Shown here: piece after piece, positions 41,812 to 49,031 of the stretch | Numbering within the stretch: position 1 is the stretch's first letter | How the letters are laid out: every line of letters begins with the position of its first letter | NCBI GenBank assembly: GCA_017935905.1 | Contig: JAGBGO010000076.1 | Coordinates: 1 to 51,699, forward strand | Direction: 5' to 3' | DNA length: 51,699 nt | Origin: Clostridia bacterium | Lineage (GTDB): Bacteria; Bacillota; Clostridia; UBA1212; UBA1255 | The notes under the pieces: generated by a model | The model's database searches: none | Told to the model about the DNA's origin: nothing | The model's input: only the letters and a program-made list of their open reading frames with translations | Position numbers and translations under genes: made by a program

Positions 41812-42642
41812 ATGAGCTTAGCAGACGTAGCATTTATCAATACGTGTAAAGACATTTTACAAAACGGCACTTGGGTCAAGGACGAGCGGGTCCGCCCTAA
41901 ATGGGACGACGGGGAGAACGCCTACACCATTAAGAAATTCGGCGTAGTGAATCGCTACGACCTGTCTAAAGAATTTCCGTTGGTCACCATCCGCCCCATT
42001 AACCTGCGGGCAGCCATTGACGAGATTTTGTGGATCTGGCAGAAGAAGTCCAACAATATTCACGACTTGAACAGCCATATTTGGGATAGCTGGGCAGACG
42101 AAACCGGCTCCATCGGCAAAGCCTACGGCTACCAGATGCAAGTGAAGCATCAGTACCGGGAGGGGATGTTCGACATGGTAGACCGGGTGCTGTTTGACCT
42201 TAAGAACAATCCTTGCAGCCGCCGGATTATGACCAATATGTACAATTTCGAAGACTTGCACGAAATGGCGCTGTATCCTTGTGCCTACAGTATGACGTTT
42301 AACGTGGTAGATAATAAATTGTGTGCCATTTTGAACCAGCGCTCCCAGGATATGCTGGCCGCCAACGCGTGGAACGTAGCCCAGTACGCGGCTTTAGTGA
42401 TGATGCTGGCGCAAGCTTCCGGCCTGCAGGCAGGGGAGCTGGTACACGTGATCGCCGACGCCCATATTTATGATCGCCATATTCCCATTGTGGAAGAGTT
42501 GATTCAGCGGGAGAGTTTCCCGGCACCCACGGTGACGTTAGATCCTAGTGTTACGGATTTCTACCAATTTACGGTGGATAGTTTCAAAGTGGAGAATTAT
42601 CAACACGGGGAGAAGATCGGCCGGATTCCGGTTGCAGTTTAA
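41812..42642 (+). CDS. thyA: Thymidylate synthase
   Basis: 276 residues. The nucleophile Cys lies in MALYPCAYSMTF (about 153-164), followed by LNQRSQDMLAANAWNVAQYA, the folate/dUMP-binding signature, and HVIADAHIYDRHI. It methylates dUMP to dTMP with methylenetetrahydrofolate, producing dihydrofolate. An AGGAAA site precedes ATG 41812; the upstream in-frame ATG at 41746 overlaps the promoter and is rejected. folA follows 18 bases later. Confidence 0.95.
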   Translation: MSLADVAFINTCKDILQNGTWVKDERVRPKWDDGENAYTIKKFGVVNRYDLSKEFPLVTIRPINLRAAIDEILWIWQKKSNNIHDLNSHIWDSWADETGSIGKAYGYQMQVKHQYREGMFDMVDRVLFDLKNNPCSRRIMTNMYNFEDLHEMALYPCAYSMTFNVVDNKLCAILNQRSQDMLAANAWNVAQYAALVMMLAQASGLQAGELVHVIADAHIYDRHIPIVEELIQRESFPAPTVTLDPSVTDFYQFTVDSFKVENYQHGEKIGRIPVAV

Positions 42643-42660
42643 TGGAGGCTTGAGGGTAAA

Positions 42661-43167
42661 ATGTTCTTAGTTGTTGCCGTTGACCAAGGGTGGGGCATTG
42701 GAAATAAAGGAGATTTATTGGTTCGCATTCGTGGAGATTTGAAGAATTTTGCGGCTTTGACCACGGGAAAGACGGTTATATTAGGCGCTAAGACTTTGGC
42801 GACTTTTCCCGGAGGACGGGTTCTCAAGAATCGCCGGAATATTGTTTTGTCCCGCAATCCTTCTTATGCGCCCGAGGGGGCTGTGATGGCGCGAAGTTTA
42901 GAGGAAGTGTTGGCACTGACTCGGGACATGCTTTCTTCGGAAGTCTGCGTCATTGGCGGCGCCAGTATTTATGAGCAATTGCTTCCTTATTGCGACTGTG
43001 CTTTTGTGACCAAGATCGCCGGGAACTTTGACAAGGATGCTTATTTCCCTAATCTGGATGCAGATCCTGCTTGGGAATGTGTTTCGGAAAGCGAAGTTAT
43101 GGTAAGTACGGACGAAGATTTGCCCGCAGGGGTTGAATATACTTTTTGTGAATATCGCAGACGGTAA
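42661..43167 (+). CDS. folA: Dihydrofolate reductase
   Basis: 168 residues. VAVDQGWGIGNKGDLLVRIRGDL shows the usual N-terminal substrate loop (read VAVDQGWGIGNKG then DLLVRIRGDL), but Trp22/Pro of the classical LPW motif is replaced by LVR. GKTVILGAKTLATFPGGRVLKNR and VCVIGGASIYEQLL match the NADPH site. It regenerates tetrahydrofolate from the product of thyA immediately upstream. GGAGG lies about 11 bases before the ATG. Confidence 0.92.
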   Translation: MFLVVAVDQGWGIGNKGDLLVRIRGDLKNFAALTTGKTVILGAKTLATFPGGRVLKNRRNIVLSRNPSYAPEGAVMARSLEEVLALTRDMLSSEVCVIGGASIYEQLLPYCDCAFVTKIAGNFDKDAYFPNLDADPAWECVSESEVMVSTDEDLPAGVEYTFCEYRRR

Positions 43168-43190
43168 TTAACGCTGATTATTGGATGACG

Positions 43191-43233
43191 TTTGGGTACA
43201 GGTGAGAAATTTCTTCCCTGTACCCAATTTTTT
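43191..43233 (+). terminator. Terminator of thyA-folA
   Basis: GGGTACAGG (43194-43202) pairs perfectly with CCTGTACCC (43217-43225), followed by AATTTTTT. Confidence 0.92.
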
Positions 43234-43266
43234 GGTACTGACAGAAAAATTTTTACCTGTACCAAA
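43191..43266. repeat. Two tandem hairpins built on TTTGG(G)TAC
   Basis: TTTGGGTACAGG/CCTGTACCCAA (the terminator) is followed at once by a second inverted repeat, TTTGGTAC (43231-43238) and GTACCAAA (43259-43266), with CAG/CCTG inside. Word and layout resemble the TTGGGTA cluster at 13254-13426. Confidence 0.75.
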
Positions 43267-43385
43267 AGCCGCTGAAAAATATTTTGAAATTATGCTCTGT
43301 GCACAGGACTTATGGAAAAAGGGGGAGTATAATTACTTAACAGATGGGTCATAAAGTTGTGCCAAAAAAAATTAAAGGAGCATCT

Positions 43386-44027
43386 ATGATGGAAAAGGAA
43401 GTTGTTTTAAAAGAAGGAAAAATATCTGAAAAGATACGCAATATTCTTTGTTTTGTGATGGTCTTATCTCTTTTGATCGGCTTGATTACAGCGCAAGTGG
43501 GTTATTATGACGAATGTGAACGGGCTGCTACAGGTGGGTATTACTACAATAATTACATGGGAAAGTATGATTTTATGTCTAGTGTCGATGAATGGATATG
43601 GGGTTTGCCTTCTACTTATGTTGGCTTAACTTTTTTGTTTATAGCGGTTGTCGCATTGGTTGTTTTTCTTGTTGCGGTAAAAACGCAAATTGTTGTAACC
43701 AATAGTCGTGTGTATGGGAGAACATATTTTGGACATAAGATTGATTTGCCTTTGGATTCAATTTCAGCGGTAGGATCACGTTGGTTTAACACCATTAGTG
43801 TTTCTACGTCTTCAAGTAAGATAGAGTTTCCTTTTATATCTGGTTCCAGAGAAATTCACCAAACAATTTGCGAGTTGCTGGTGCAAAGACAAAATATGGA
43901 ACCGAATGTAGAGCTAACTACGGTCAAGACTGTTACTGAATTAAAAAAATACAAAGCACTTCTTGACGAAGGCATTATTACACAAGACGAATTTGAAGCT
44001 AAGAAGAAGCAACTGTTGAATTTGTAA
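43386..44027 (+). CDS. Two-helix membrane protein with C-terminal SHOCT domain
   Basis: 213 residues from ATG 43386 (or 43389; AAAGGAG at 43374-43380 can serve both). Two membrane helices (about 20-37 and 80-100) flank a Tyr-rich loop. A beta-rich PH-like segment follows (about 105-165), then a helical C-terminus ending in YKALLDEGIITQDEFEAKKKQLL, the SHOCT motif. SHOCT segments are thought to mediate oligomerisation. Codon use differs from neighbours: for example Tyr-Val as TAT-GTT, rare elsewhere in the window, suggesting recent acquisition. Confidence 0.82.
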   Translation: MMEKEVVLKEGKISEKIRNILCFVMVLSLLIGLITAQVGYYDECERAATGGYYYNNYMGKYDFMSSVDEWIWGLPSTYVGLTFLFIAVVALVVFLVAVKTQIVVTNSRVYGRTYFGHKIDLPLDSISAVGSRWFNTISVSTSSSKIEFPFISGSREIHQTICELLVQRQNMEPNVELTTVKTVTELKKYKALLDEGIITQDEFEAKKKQLLNL

Positions 44028-44087
44028 TCTGGAATTAGTATCGCGTTAAAAACAAACTACATTATTACAACATGGAGGGCTGTGCAA

Positions 44088-44252
44088 ATGTCGGATATAG
44101 GAACCAAAGAAGCATCTATAAAATGGGGCGTTAGTCAAAAAACTATTCAAAGGTGGTGCCGTGAAGGGAAAATTCCTAACGCTACACAAGATGGAAAAGG
44201 AAGTCCTTGGCATATTCCTATAAATGCAAAACCACCACGCGACAAGCAATGA
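44088..44252 (+). CDS. Mini helix-turn-helix protein
   Basis: 54 residues. The sequence GTKEASIKWGVSQKTIQRWC followed by REGKIPNATQDG is a MerR/excisionase-like helix-turn-helix with almost nothing else, and the tail SPWHIPINAKPP is typical of the winged end of such domains. TGGAGGG lies 8 bases before ATG 44088. It may be a free-standing DNA-binding module or excisionase relic; with the SHOCT gene it forms the compositionally distinct island. Confidence 0.75.
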   Translation: MSDIGTKEASIKWGVSQKTIQRWCREGKIPNATQDGKGSPWHIPINAKPPRDKQ

Positions 44253-44272
44253 AAGCGTGGAAATATTGACAG

Positions 44273-44310
44273 AAATGAGGTGTTTTCAAAGAAAACGCCT
44301 CATTTTGTTG
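44273..44310 (+). terminator. Hairpin terminator after the mini HTH gene
   Basis: AAATGAGGTGTTTTC (44273-44287) pairs with GAAAACGCCTCATTT (44291-44305), 15 pairs with one G-U and a three-base loop; short T-rich tail. Confidence 0.8.
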
Positions 44311-44404
44311 CGGATAAATCCTGCTGCTCTCAACCTTGACAATCTCCCCCCCAATTTGGTAATATAAACTGTATTTTACTCGGAATTTGGAGGCGAAGGG
44401 CCCT

Positions 44405-45004
44405 ATGTTCAAAATCGGCATTTTAGTATCCGGTGGCGGCTCGAATTTACAAGCCATTATTGATCGGATTGAAGACGGAACACTGAAAGATTGTCAGATT
44501 GTATCCGTGGTATCCAGCAATCCGGAAGCGTACGCCTTAGAGCGGGCAAGCAAGCACGGCATTCCCGGTTTGTGCATCCCCAGAAAAGGGTATGCAGACA
44601 GCAAAGCCTACGGCGAAGCGCTGGCAGCCCATTTTGATGCTCTCCAAGTGGATTTGATTGTTTTAGCCGGATTCCTGACTATCTTAGATGCAGCATTTGT
44701 AGAGAAATATAAGGGACGGATGATCAATGTGCATCCTTCCTTGATACCGTCATTTTGTGGTCCCGGATTCTACGGACTGCGCCCCCATATTGCAGCCTTA
44801 GAGTACGGCGTGAAAGTTACCGGCGCTACGGTGCATTACGTGGATCCGGAAGTAGATGCAGGTCCGATTATTGCCCAAAAGGCAGTTTACGTGCAGGAAG
44901 GGGATACCCCGGAAGTATTGCAACGCAGAGTAATGGAAGAAGCAGAATGGAAGATTCTCCCCGAAGCTATCGGGAAGATCAGCCAAGCACATATAGGAGG
45001 TTAA
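44405..45004 (+). CDS. purN: Phosphoribosylglycinamide formyltransferase
   Basis: 199 residues from ATG 44405; GGAGG lies at 44389-44393 and a TTG at 44387 overlaps it. KIGILVSGGGSNLQAI is the phosphate-binding start, INVHPSLIPSF contains the catalytic Asn-His pair, and VHYVDPEVDAGPII holds the catalytic Asp. It formylates GAR with formyltetrahydrofolate, the third step of purine synthesis. purD follows after 9 bases; the other pur genes must lie elsewhere. No purine riboswitch is visible upstream. Confidence 0.95.
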   Translation: MFKIGILVSGGGSNLQAIIDRIEDGTLKDCQIVSVVSSNPEAYALERASKHGIPGLCIPRKGYADSKAYGEALAAHFDALQVDLIVLAGFLTILDAAFVEKYKGRMINVHPSLIPSFCGPGFYGLRPHIAALEYGVKVTGATVHYVDPEVDAGPIIAQKAVYVQEGDTPEVLQRRVMEEAEWKILPEAIGKISQAHIGG

Positions 45005-45013
45005 GAGGTTAAT

Positions 45014-46276
45014 ATGAAGATTCTTGTAATTGGTAGCGGTGGACGTGAACACGCAATCGTTTGGAAATTATCCCAGAGCCCTAAGAAACCGGAGCTTTTC
45101 TGTGCACCCGGTAACGCGGGTATTGGCCAGCTCGCAACGTGCGTGCCGATCAAGGCTATGGATATTGAAGGCGTTGTGAAGTTTTCCAAAGAGAATCAAA
45201 TTGACCTTGTCATGGTAGCACCGGATGATCCTTTGGCAGCCGGTATGGTAGACGTACTTACGGAGAATGGCATTCGTGCCTTTGGTCCTTGCAAAGCGGC
45301 GGCACAAATTGAAGCCAGCAAAGTATTCTCTAAGGCTTTAATGAAGAAATATAACATTCCTACAGCGACCTACGAAGTTTTTACCGATAGCCCCTCCGCC
45401 ATCGCATACCTTCGCCGCCCGGAGCAGAAGTTCCCGGCAGTGTTGAAAGCAGACGGCCTCGCCCTTGGTAAAGGCGTTGTGCTTCCGGAAAATTTGGCAG
45501 ACGCAGAAGCTGCCGCCATTGAAATGCTGGATCACGGTCAGTTCGGGGATTCCAGTAAGCGCATTGTCATCGAAGAATATATGACCGGCCCCGAAGTTAC
45601 GGTGCTGGCATTCACAGACGGCAAGACCGTAGTGCCTATGGTATCTTCCCAGGACCATAAGCGTGCTTATGACGGCGATAAGGGCCTCAATACCGGCGGT
45701 ATGGGCGCATTTTCCCCCAGCCGTCATTACACACCGGAAATTGCCAAGCAGTGTATGGAGGAAATTTTCCTGCCTACGGTGAAGGCTTTGGCTGCAGAAG
45801 GCATTGTATACAAAGGTGTTATTTACTTTGGCCTGATGTTAACGCCCAATGGTCCCAGAGTAGTTGAGTACAATGCCCGTTTCGGCGATCCGGAAACCCA
45901 GTGCATCCTGCCTCGCTTGAAGACGGATTTAATCGATATTTTTAACGCCGTTATTGACGGTACGTTGGATCAAGTGAACGTGGAGTGGAAAGACGAAGCC
46001 TGCGCTTGCGTGGTCATGGCTTCCGGTGGCTATCCTTTGTCTTACGAGAAAGGTTATCCTATTTCCGGTTTGGAGGAAGCCGCAGCGAAGGGCACGACGG
46101 TATTCCACGCAGGTACCGTGCTGAAAGATGGACAATTCTGTAACAACGGCGGACGCGTATTGGGTGTAACCGCGCTGGGCACCGATTTACAAGCGGCGTT
46201 AGATCAGGCGTATGCCGGTGTTCATTGTATTACATGGAAGGACGTTCATTACAGAACGGATATTGGTAAGAAATAA
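45014..46276 (+). CDS. purD: Phosphoribosylamine-glycine ligase
   Basis: 420 residues, standard length. MKILVIGSGGREHAI is the diagnostic N-terminus. ATP-grasp motifs include KADGLALGKGVVLPE, and GVIYFGLMLTPNGPRVVEYNARFGDPETQ (read in parts) holds the metal-binding residues. It joins glycine to phosphoribosylamine, the step before purN. AGGAGG and AAGAGG precede the start. Confidence 0.96.
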   Translation: MKILVIGSGGREHAIVWKLSQSPKKPELFCAPGNAGIGQLATCVPIKAMDIEGVVKFSKENQIDLVMVAPDDPLAAGMVDVLTENGIRAFGPCKAAAQIEASKVFSKALMKKYNIPTATYEVFTDSPSAIAYLRRPEQKFPAVLKADGLALGKGVVLPENLADAEAAAIEMLDHGQFGDSSKRIVIEEYMTGPEVTVLAFTDGKTVVPMVSSQDHKRAYDGDKGLNTGGMGAFSPSRHYTPEIAKQCMEEIFLPTVKALAAEGIVYKGVIYFGLMLTPNGPRVVEYNARFGDPETQCILPRLKTDLIDIFNAVIDGTLDQVNVEWKDEACACVVMASGGYPLSYEKGYPISGLEEAAAKGTTVFHAGTVLKDGQFCNNGGRVLGVTALGTDLQAALDQAYAGVHCITWKDVHYRTDIGKK

Positions 46277-46303
46277 GAACGGTTGAGGGTCGGGAGGTTT
46301 GAC

Positions 46304-47887
46304 ATGAAGACAGTTCTGCAAGGTAAAATGTTCAAAGTATTATTCGCGGTGGTGCTTTGCTTCGCCATCGTGGTTGGATTATTTCCGGCATCGAATCATT
46401 CAATGGTGGCTGCCAGCGAAGAGCCGCTTATTGTTATGCTGGATCCCGGTCATGGCGGAGAGGATCCCGGCGTTGTACGGGAGAATAACGAAGAAAGCGC
46501 ATTTAACCTAAAGCTTGCAGAGGCTTGTAAAGCCGAACTTGCTACGTACGATAACGTATTGGTGTATATGACCCGCGTGATTGAAAACGATATTTCCACG
46601 TATGAGCGGTCTATGTATGCCAAGCAATTAAATGCAGACGTATTTGTTTCCTTCCACATTAATTCCTATTCCAATGCCAGTGTAGGCGGCGCGGAAGTTT
46701 ACGTGCCTTGCGGCAATTACCGTCCTAAATTGGCAACAGAAGCCAAGCAGCTGGCAGATAAGATTTTAAATAATTTTGCCGCCTTGGAGCTTCCGGGCTA
46801 TGGACTTACCGGAGATCGCCTGAAGAATCGGGGGCTCAAAACCCGAACTGCCCAAGATGTGCGGTTGCAATATGAAGACGGCAGTGCCGGGGATTATTAT
46901 GAAGTGATCCGTATGGGTGTTCGAAATGATATTCCTGCCATGATTGTGGAACATGCGTATATCACCAATGCGGCAGATTTGAAGATGCTGCAAGATGATG
47001 CGGCTTTAAAGAAATTGGGTCAGGCGACGGCGAAAGCCATTGCAGCTCAATATAATCTGAAGAAGACCGGAAATCCGCTTACCCAACCGGTGCAGACGGG
47101 ACAAACCAAGGAAGTATTTTTAGGCAAAGTTCCCTCGGCTGCTACTATGGGTGATGCTCCTTTTCTCTTAACCGCAACCGGTGGTTCAGAAGGCGGAGAG
47201 TACGTTTACTATACGAACAACCCGAAGATTATTCGAATTGAAGGAAATAAGGCATACATTGTAGGCGCAGGCGAAGCGAAACTGTCCGTAACCCGCTATG
47301 GCGACGGCACATTGACGCCTCGGTCTGCTACGTTCTCCAGCAAGATCGTGGTAAGCGCACTGAAAACCCAGTTGCAGTTATCTGTAGTAGAAAATTATCG
47401 GGCACAGGGGAAGCAAACGGTGGTGCTGGAATGTAAAATGGCGCAGGTTAGTTCTGAACAGGGCGGTCGCCCGCAAGGCACTGTAACGTTTTACCGGGAT
47501 CAGATGGAGATTGGCACTGCCCAGTTTGGTGTAGACGGAACCTGCAAGATTCAGGTGCCGGGTTTGAATCCGGGTGGAGCTACGTTTACAGCCCATTACA
47601 CACCGGTAGATTTTGACGGTTATGAAATTTCGGATGCACAGCTGAATTACACTGTAGTGGAAAATACGGCTACGCCTATACCGAAGCCTACCACGTTGCC
47701 GATTACACAGTCTCCCCAAGAGGCTCCGGCATCCTTGGTGCCCACCGGAACGCCGAAGTCGGAAGATGGCGGCTTTGTGAAGCTGCTTGGCAGCAGTCCG
47801 ATGCTGATTTTATTAGGTGTAGGTGTGCTCTTGGTGGTTGCTGCTATTATTGTATTGATTGTTTGCCGTTTCCGCGGCCGTGAATAA
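46304..47887 (+). CDS. N-acetylmuramoyl-L-alanine amidase (Amidase_3) with Ig-like modules and membrane anchor
   Basis: 527 residues from ATG 46304 (GGGAGGT before it). A signal peptide or N-terminal anchor (about 8-35) is followed by the zinc amidase domain (about 45-255). Zinc ligands show in LDPGHGGEDPG (His), NEESAFNL (Glu) and VSFHINSYSN (His); the catalytic Glu is in IVEHAYITN. Two Ig-like beta domains follow (about 280-455), then a Pro/Thr linker and a C-terminal membrane helix with a short basic tail (about 495-527). It cleaves the MurNAc-L-Ala bond, so it is involved in wall turnover or cell separation, tethered to the membrane. Confidence 0.9.
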   Translation: MKTVLQGKMFKVLFAVVLCFAIVVGLFPASNHSMVAASEEPLIVMLDPGHGGEDPGVVRENNEESAFNLKLAEACKAELATYDNVLVYMTRVIENDISTYERSMYAKQLNADVFVSFHINSYSNASVGGAEVYVPCGNYRPKLATEAKQLADKILNNFAALELPGYGLTGDRLKNRGLKTRTAQDVRLQYEDGSAGDYYEVIRMGVRNDIPAMIVEHAYITNAADLKMLQDDAALKKLGQATAKAIAAQYNLKKTGNPLTQPVQTGQTKEVFLGKVPSAATMGDAPFLLTATGGSEGGEYVYYTNNPKIIRIEGNKAYIVGAGEAKLSVTRYGDGTLTPRSATFSSKIVVSALKTQLQLSVVENYRAQGKQTVVLECKMAQVSSEQGGRPQGTVTFYRDQMEIGTAQFGVDGTCKIQVPGLNPGGATFTAHYTPVDFDGYEISDAQLNYTVVENTATPIPKPTTLPITQSPQEAPASLVPTGTPKSEDGGFVKLLGSSPMLILLGVGVLLVVAAIIVLIVCRFRGRE

Positions 47888-47911
47888 AAAGATTGAGGAG
47901 TGTGTCATTCA

Positions 47912-49018
47912 ATGACAGAAAATCGTTTTGCCCATATTCCCGTAGAAAATAAATTCGGCAAGTGGCCGGAGAAGCGGGGCGAAACCTATTTTGATTCTCA
48001 AGTGGGTACTTGGTTTACCGTTTGGTGGACCAAAGAGGGGGAGCCTACTTACGATTTTCATTGGTTTAAAGAATGTCGTTTGAAGCCGGTAGATTACGGT
48101 TTCTATGCTTCCAACGATGAAGATTATTTGGAATCTGCTTTTGCCCGTATCAAGAATATCGGCGTTGACTTTCTGGTATTAGACGATACCAACGGTCATT
48201 GGAATGACCAGGGTCTCATTCGCCGCAATATGTGGGCATGCTTTGATAAAGCCAGCCGCATGGGGGCTAAGGCACCTCAAATTGCCATTGCTACCGGCGA
48301 TCCGGTGCGAAACGGCGATTACGAAGGGCAGCAAAAAGAATTTGATGCTTACTATGAAATGAAGGAGAAGTATCCGGAGGTATTTTACCAATACGAAGGA
48401 AAACCTTTCCTTTTGATGTACGTTGCAGGAGTTGCGGATGCTCGGTACGATGACAACCAAGACCGTTTTACCCTTCGCTACGGAACGGGATATATTTCTT
48501 GGCAGGACCGTGCTGCAGATCAAACCATTTTTAAGACCCAAGGAAACTGGGGCTGGGTTTGGGATATGCAGAATCCAGGTACCGAAGTTATGGGTGTGCA
48601 GGCGGGTTACAACAAGCCGCACCACCGTTTCGTGGCCCGGGAGCATGGCGCCCACTATATTGCACAGTGGTTAGAGGCGATCAAGGCCAATCCGAAAGTG
48701 ATTATGCTGCCCAGCTACAATGACCACTGCGAGGAAACCGGATGGGAAGCTACAATTCCTATGAAGCCGCCGCTTCCGAATCAGGAGCAGGACGTAGAGG
48801 GTGCAGATCCTTATTTGTATGAGAAGATTACGGAAGCCTATATGGCGCTTCGCTACGGTTATATTGAAGGTTTTCTGTACCGGGCGGAAAATGATACACA
48901 AGTGTATCGGTGTGTGCGGGGTGCGCTAGTTCCTACCGAAACTACCGGCGATTTGAATGAATTGATTATTCTCGTTCCTGACGATTATATGGAATGGGAG
49001 CGAAATCGAAAGAAATAA
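47912..49018 (+). CDS. Glycosidase-like TIM-barrel protein, cytoplasmic paralogue
   Basis: 368 residues without signal peptide; GAGGAG at 47894-47899 points to ATG 47912 (GTG 47900 overlaps that site). Motifs shared with the next gene: VGTWFTVWW, FHWFKECRLKPVDYG, DFLVLDDTNGHWND, GKPFLLMYVAGVADARY, NWGWVWDMQN and PSYNDHCEETGWEA. The spread of Trp, Asp and Glu over strand ends, with a LDDTNGHW and a NDHCEETGWE signature, resembles endo-acting glycoside hydrolases of the GH99/GH71-like type, but I cannot assign a family. The lack of export suggests an intracellular glycan substrate. Confidence 0.6.
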   Translation: MTENRFAHIPVENKFGKWPEKRGETYFDSQVGTWFTVWWTKEGEPTYDFHWFKECRLKPVDYGFYASNDEDYLESAFARIKNIGVDFLVLDDTNGHWNDQGLIRRNMWACFDKASRMGAKAPQIAIATGDPVRNGDYEGQQKEFDAYYEMKEKYPEVFYQYEGKPFLLMYVAGVADARYDDNQDRFTLRYGTGYISWQDRAADQTIFKTQGNWGWVWDMQNPGTEVMGVQAGYNKPHHRFVAREHGAHYIAQWLEAIKANPKVIMLPSYNDHCEETGWEATIPMKPPLPNQEQDVEGADPYLYEKITEAYMALRYGYIEGFLYRAENDTQVYRCVRGALVPTETTGDLNELIILVPDDYMEWERNRKK

Positions 49019-49031
49019 GGGAGGTATTTGG

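Noticed and set aside
44313..44404. Possible purine riboswitch upstream of purN
   Set aside because: The leader is short and lacks the conserved three-way-junction sequence; only a terminator for the preceding gene is seen.
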